Position numbers and translations under genes: made by a program. From PALSA-894 sp049698215 (GTDB taxonomy: Bacteria; Pseudomonadota; Alphaproteobacteria; Rhizobiales; Xanthobacteraceae), in assembly GCA_049698215.1 (NCBI GenBank), contig JBAVXH010000128.1:1-23303 (forward strand): DNA of 23,303 bases, in the 5' to 3' direction. Shown here piece after piece: positions 22,310-23,303 of the stretch; position 1 is the first letter of the stretch, and each line of letters starts with the position of its first letter. The notes below the pieces were generated by a model that did no database searches, had not been told where the DNA came from, and saw only the letters and a list, made by a program, of their open reading frames with translations.

Positions 22310-23257
22310 ATGCCGATCAAGATTCCGAACGAGCTTCCTGCTCGCGCGACGCTCGAAGCCGAAGGCGTCATGTTGATGCGCGAAGCCGACGCGGTGCGTC
22401 AGGACATTCGCCCCATGCGCATTGGCCTGCTCAACCTGATGCCGAACAAGATCAGAACCGAAACCCAGTTCGCCCGGTTGCTCGGCGTGACGCCGCTGCA
22501 GGTCGAGTTGACGCTGGTCAAGATGACCAATCATGTCGCCCGCAACACCCCGAGCGACCACATCATCTCCTTCTATCGCGACTTCGAGGACATCCGCGCG
22601 GAGAAGTTCGACGGTTTCATCGTGACGGGCGCGCCGGTCGAGACCATGCCGTTCGAGGAGGTGACCTACTGGAACGAACTGTGCGACGTTTTCGACTGGA
22701 CGCTCACCAACGTGCATTCGACCTTCAACGTCTGCTGGGGCGCGCAGGCGGCCGTGCATCATTTCCACCGCATGCCGAAGTATCCGCTTCCGGAGAAGGC
22801 GTTCGGCGTCTATCGCCATCGGAATCTGGCCCACGCCTCTCCGTATCTGCGCGGCTTTTCCGACGACTTCTCGGTTCCGGTCTCGCGCTGGACCGAGGTG
22901 CACCGCGATGACATTCCGCTAGCGAGCGGGCTCGAGGTTTTGATGGAGTCGGATGAGACCGGACTTTGCCTGCTGCACGATCCCACGCATCGCGCGCTGC
23001 ATATGTTCAATCACATCGAGTACGACTCGAACTCGCTTGCCGACGAGTATTTCCGCGACGTCGCGGCGGGCAAGCCAATCGCGCCGCCAAGCCACTATTT
23101 TCCGAAGGACGATCCGACCCGCCAACCGGAAAACCGCTGGCGCAGCCACGCACACCTGCTGTTCGGCAACTGGATCAATGAGCTTTACCAGACCACGCCA
23201 TTCGAGGTGGAAAAGATCGGGGCGGCGCCGGCGTTGGTTGGCAAGGACGCGGCGTAG
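22310..23257 (+). CDS. metA: Homoserine O-acetyltransferase, MetA family
   Basis: The 315-residue enzyme acylates homoserine in the first committed step of methionine synthesis. The catalytic residues are Cys142 (NVCWGAQAA), His235 and Glu237 (HMFNHIEYD), as in the MetA family. The residue that selects the acyl donor is Glu111 (VTGAPVE), where succinyl-CoA users such as E. coli have Gly. Published work on the family links Glu111 to acetyl-CoA use, so I call it an acetyltransferase even though family annotation often says succinyltransferase. The ATG at 22310 gives MPIKIPNELPA, the usual MetA N-terminus. It is controlled by the upstream promoter, SAM-II aptamer and terminator. Confidence 0.95.
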   Translation: MPIKIPNELPARATLEAEGVMLMREADAVRQDIRPMRIGLLNLMPNKIRTETQFARLLGVTPLQVELTLVKMTNHVARNTPSDHIISFYRDFEDIRAEKFDGFIVTGAPVETMPFEEVTYWNELCDVFDWTLTNVHSTFNVCWGAQAAVHHFHRMPKYPLPEKAFGVYRHRNLAHASPYLRGFSDDFSVPVSRWTEVHRDDIPLASGLEVLMESDETGLCLLHDPTHRALHMFNHIEYDSNSLADEYFRDVAAGKPIAPPSHYFPKDDPTRQPENRWRSHAHLLFGNWINELYQTTPFEVEKIGAAPALVGKDAA

Positions 23258-23277
23258 GCTGGCGAGGCTTGGCTCCG

Positions 23278-23303
23278 CTCTCTCTCTCTCTCTCTCTCTC
23301 TCT
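23278..23303. repeat. (CT)13 dinucleotide tract at the window edge
   Basis: Thirteen CT units fill the last 26 bases, beginning 21 bp after the metA stop. The tract is cut by the edge, so the full length is unknown. It may be a real microsatellite, the end of an assembly contig or a read artefact. Confidence 0.85.

Overview
The window is a GC-rich chromosomal stretch from an alphaproteobacterium of the order Hyphomicrobiales (Rhizobiales), most likely in or near the Nitrobacteraceae/Xanthobacteraceae. The evidence is the gene content and order (TIGR02302-family tail, zinc-ribbon protein-hpt-CpdR-like regulator divergent from ftsEX, DUF2125 beside ChaC, chorismate mutase-hisC-tyrosine dehydrogenase divergent from metA), a SAM-II riboswitch, a CtrA-type site, a HWE-family histidine kinase and characteristic palindromic intergenic repeats. 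I see no tRNA, rRNA, CRISPR array, transposase or integrase. The family-level placement is an inference.

Left part (1-3759): the C-terminal end of a TIGR02302-family protein, a large stem-loop, then a minus-strand cassette read from 3759 downwards. It holds a frameshifted FAD-dependent oxidoreductase, a left-handed beta-helix-like protein, an aldo/keto reductase and an EamA transporter. The last three junctions overlap, so the genes look translationally coupled. The cassette starts at an AT-rich upstream region with two direct TGTCACAA repeats. Its function is not known to me and it is the best candidate for an undescribed pathway here.

Cell-cycle and envelope part (3955-9398): a minus-strand operon (zinc-ribbon/DUF3426 protein, hpt, CpdR-like response regulator) diverges from a plus-strand operon (ftsE, ftsX, YdcF-family protein, PlsC-like acyltransferase). 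The 517-bp divergent region carries a perfect CtrA-type site TTAA-N7-TTAAC facing the operon that ends in the CpdR-like gene. It also carries four tandem 75-79 bp imperfect palindromes that differ in sequence but keep their pairing and alternate in orientation. The last one ends 19 nt before the ftsE start codon. Five GANTC motifs (CcrM-type) fall in the same stretch.

Middle (9430-17383): a CaiB/BaiF CoA-transferase, with its Shine-Dalgarno sequence in a hairpin, meets a triple-PAS HWE histidine kinase tail to tail. Divergent from the kinase is a sugar-type ABC importer (binding protein and two permeases) that has no ATPase gene nearby. A ChaC-type gamma-glutamylcyclotransferase follows in opposite orientation, then a DUF2125 protein.

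Right part (17389-23303): a PYROXD2/phytoene-desaturase-like flavoprotein ends against a 95-bp cloverleaf palindrome. A minus-strand aromatic amino acid operon follows (chorismate mutase with a degenerate prephenate-dehydratase-like C-terminus, hisC-type aminotransferase, prephenate/arogenate dehydrogenase). Diverging from it is metA, controlled by a sigma70-like promoter, a SAM-II riboswitch and an intrinsic terminator. MetA carries Glu111, which predicts acetyl-CoA use. The window ends in a (CT)13 tract.
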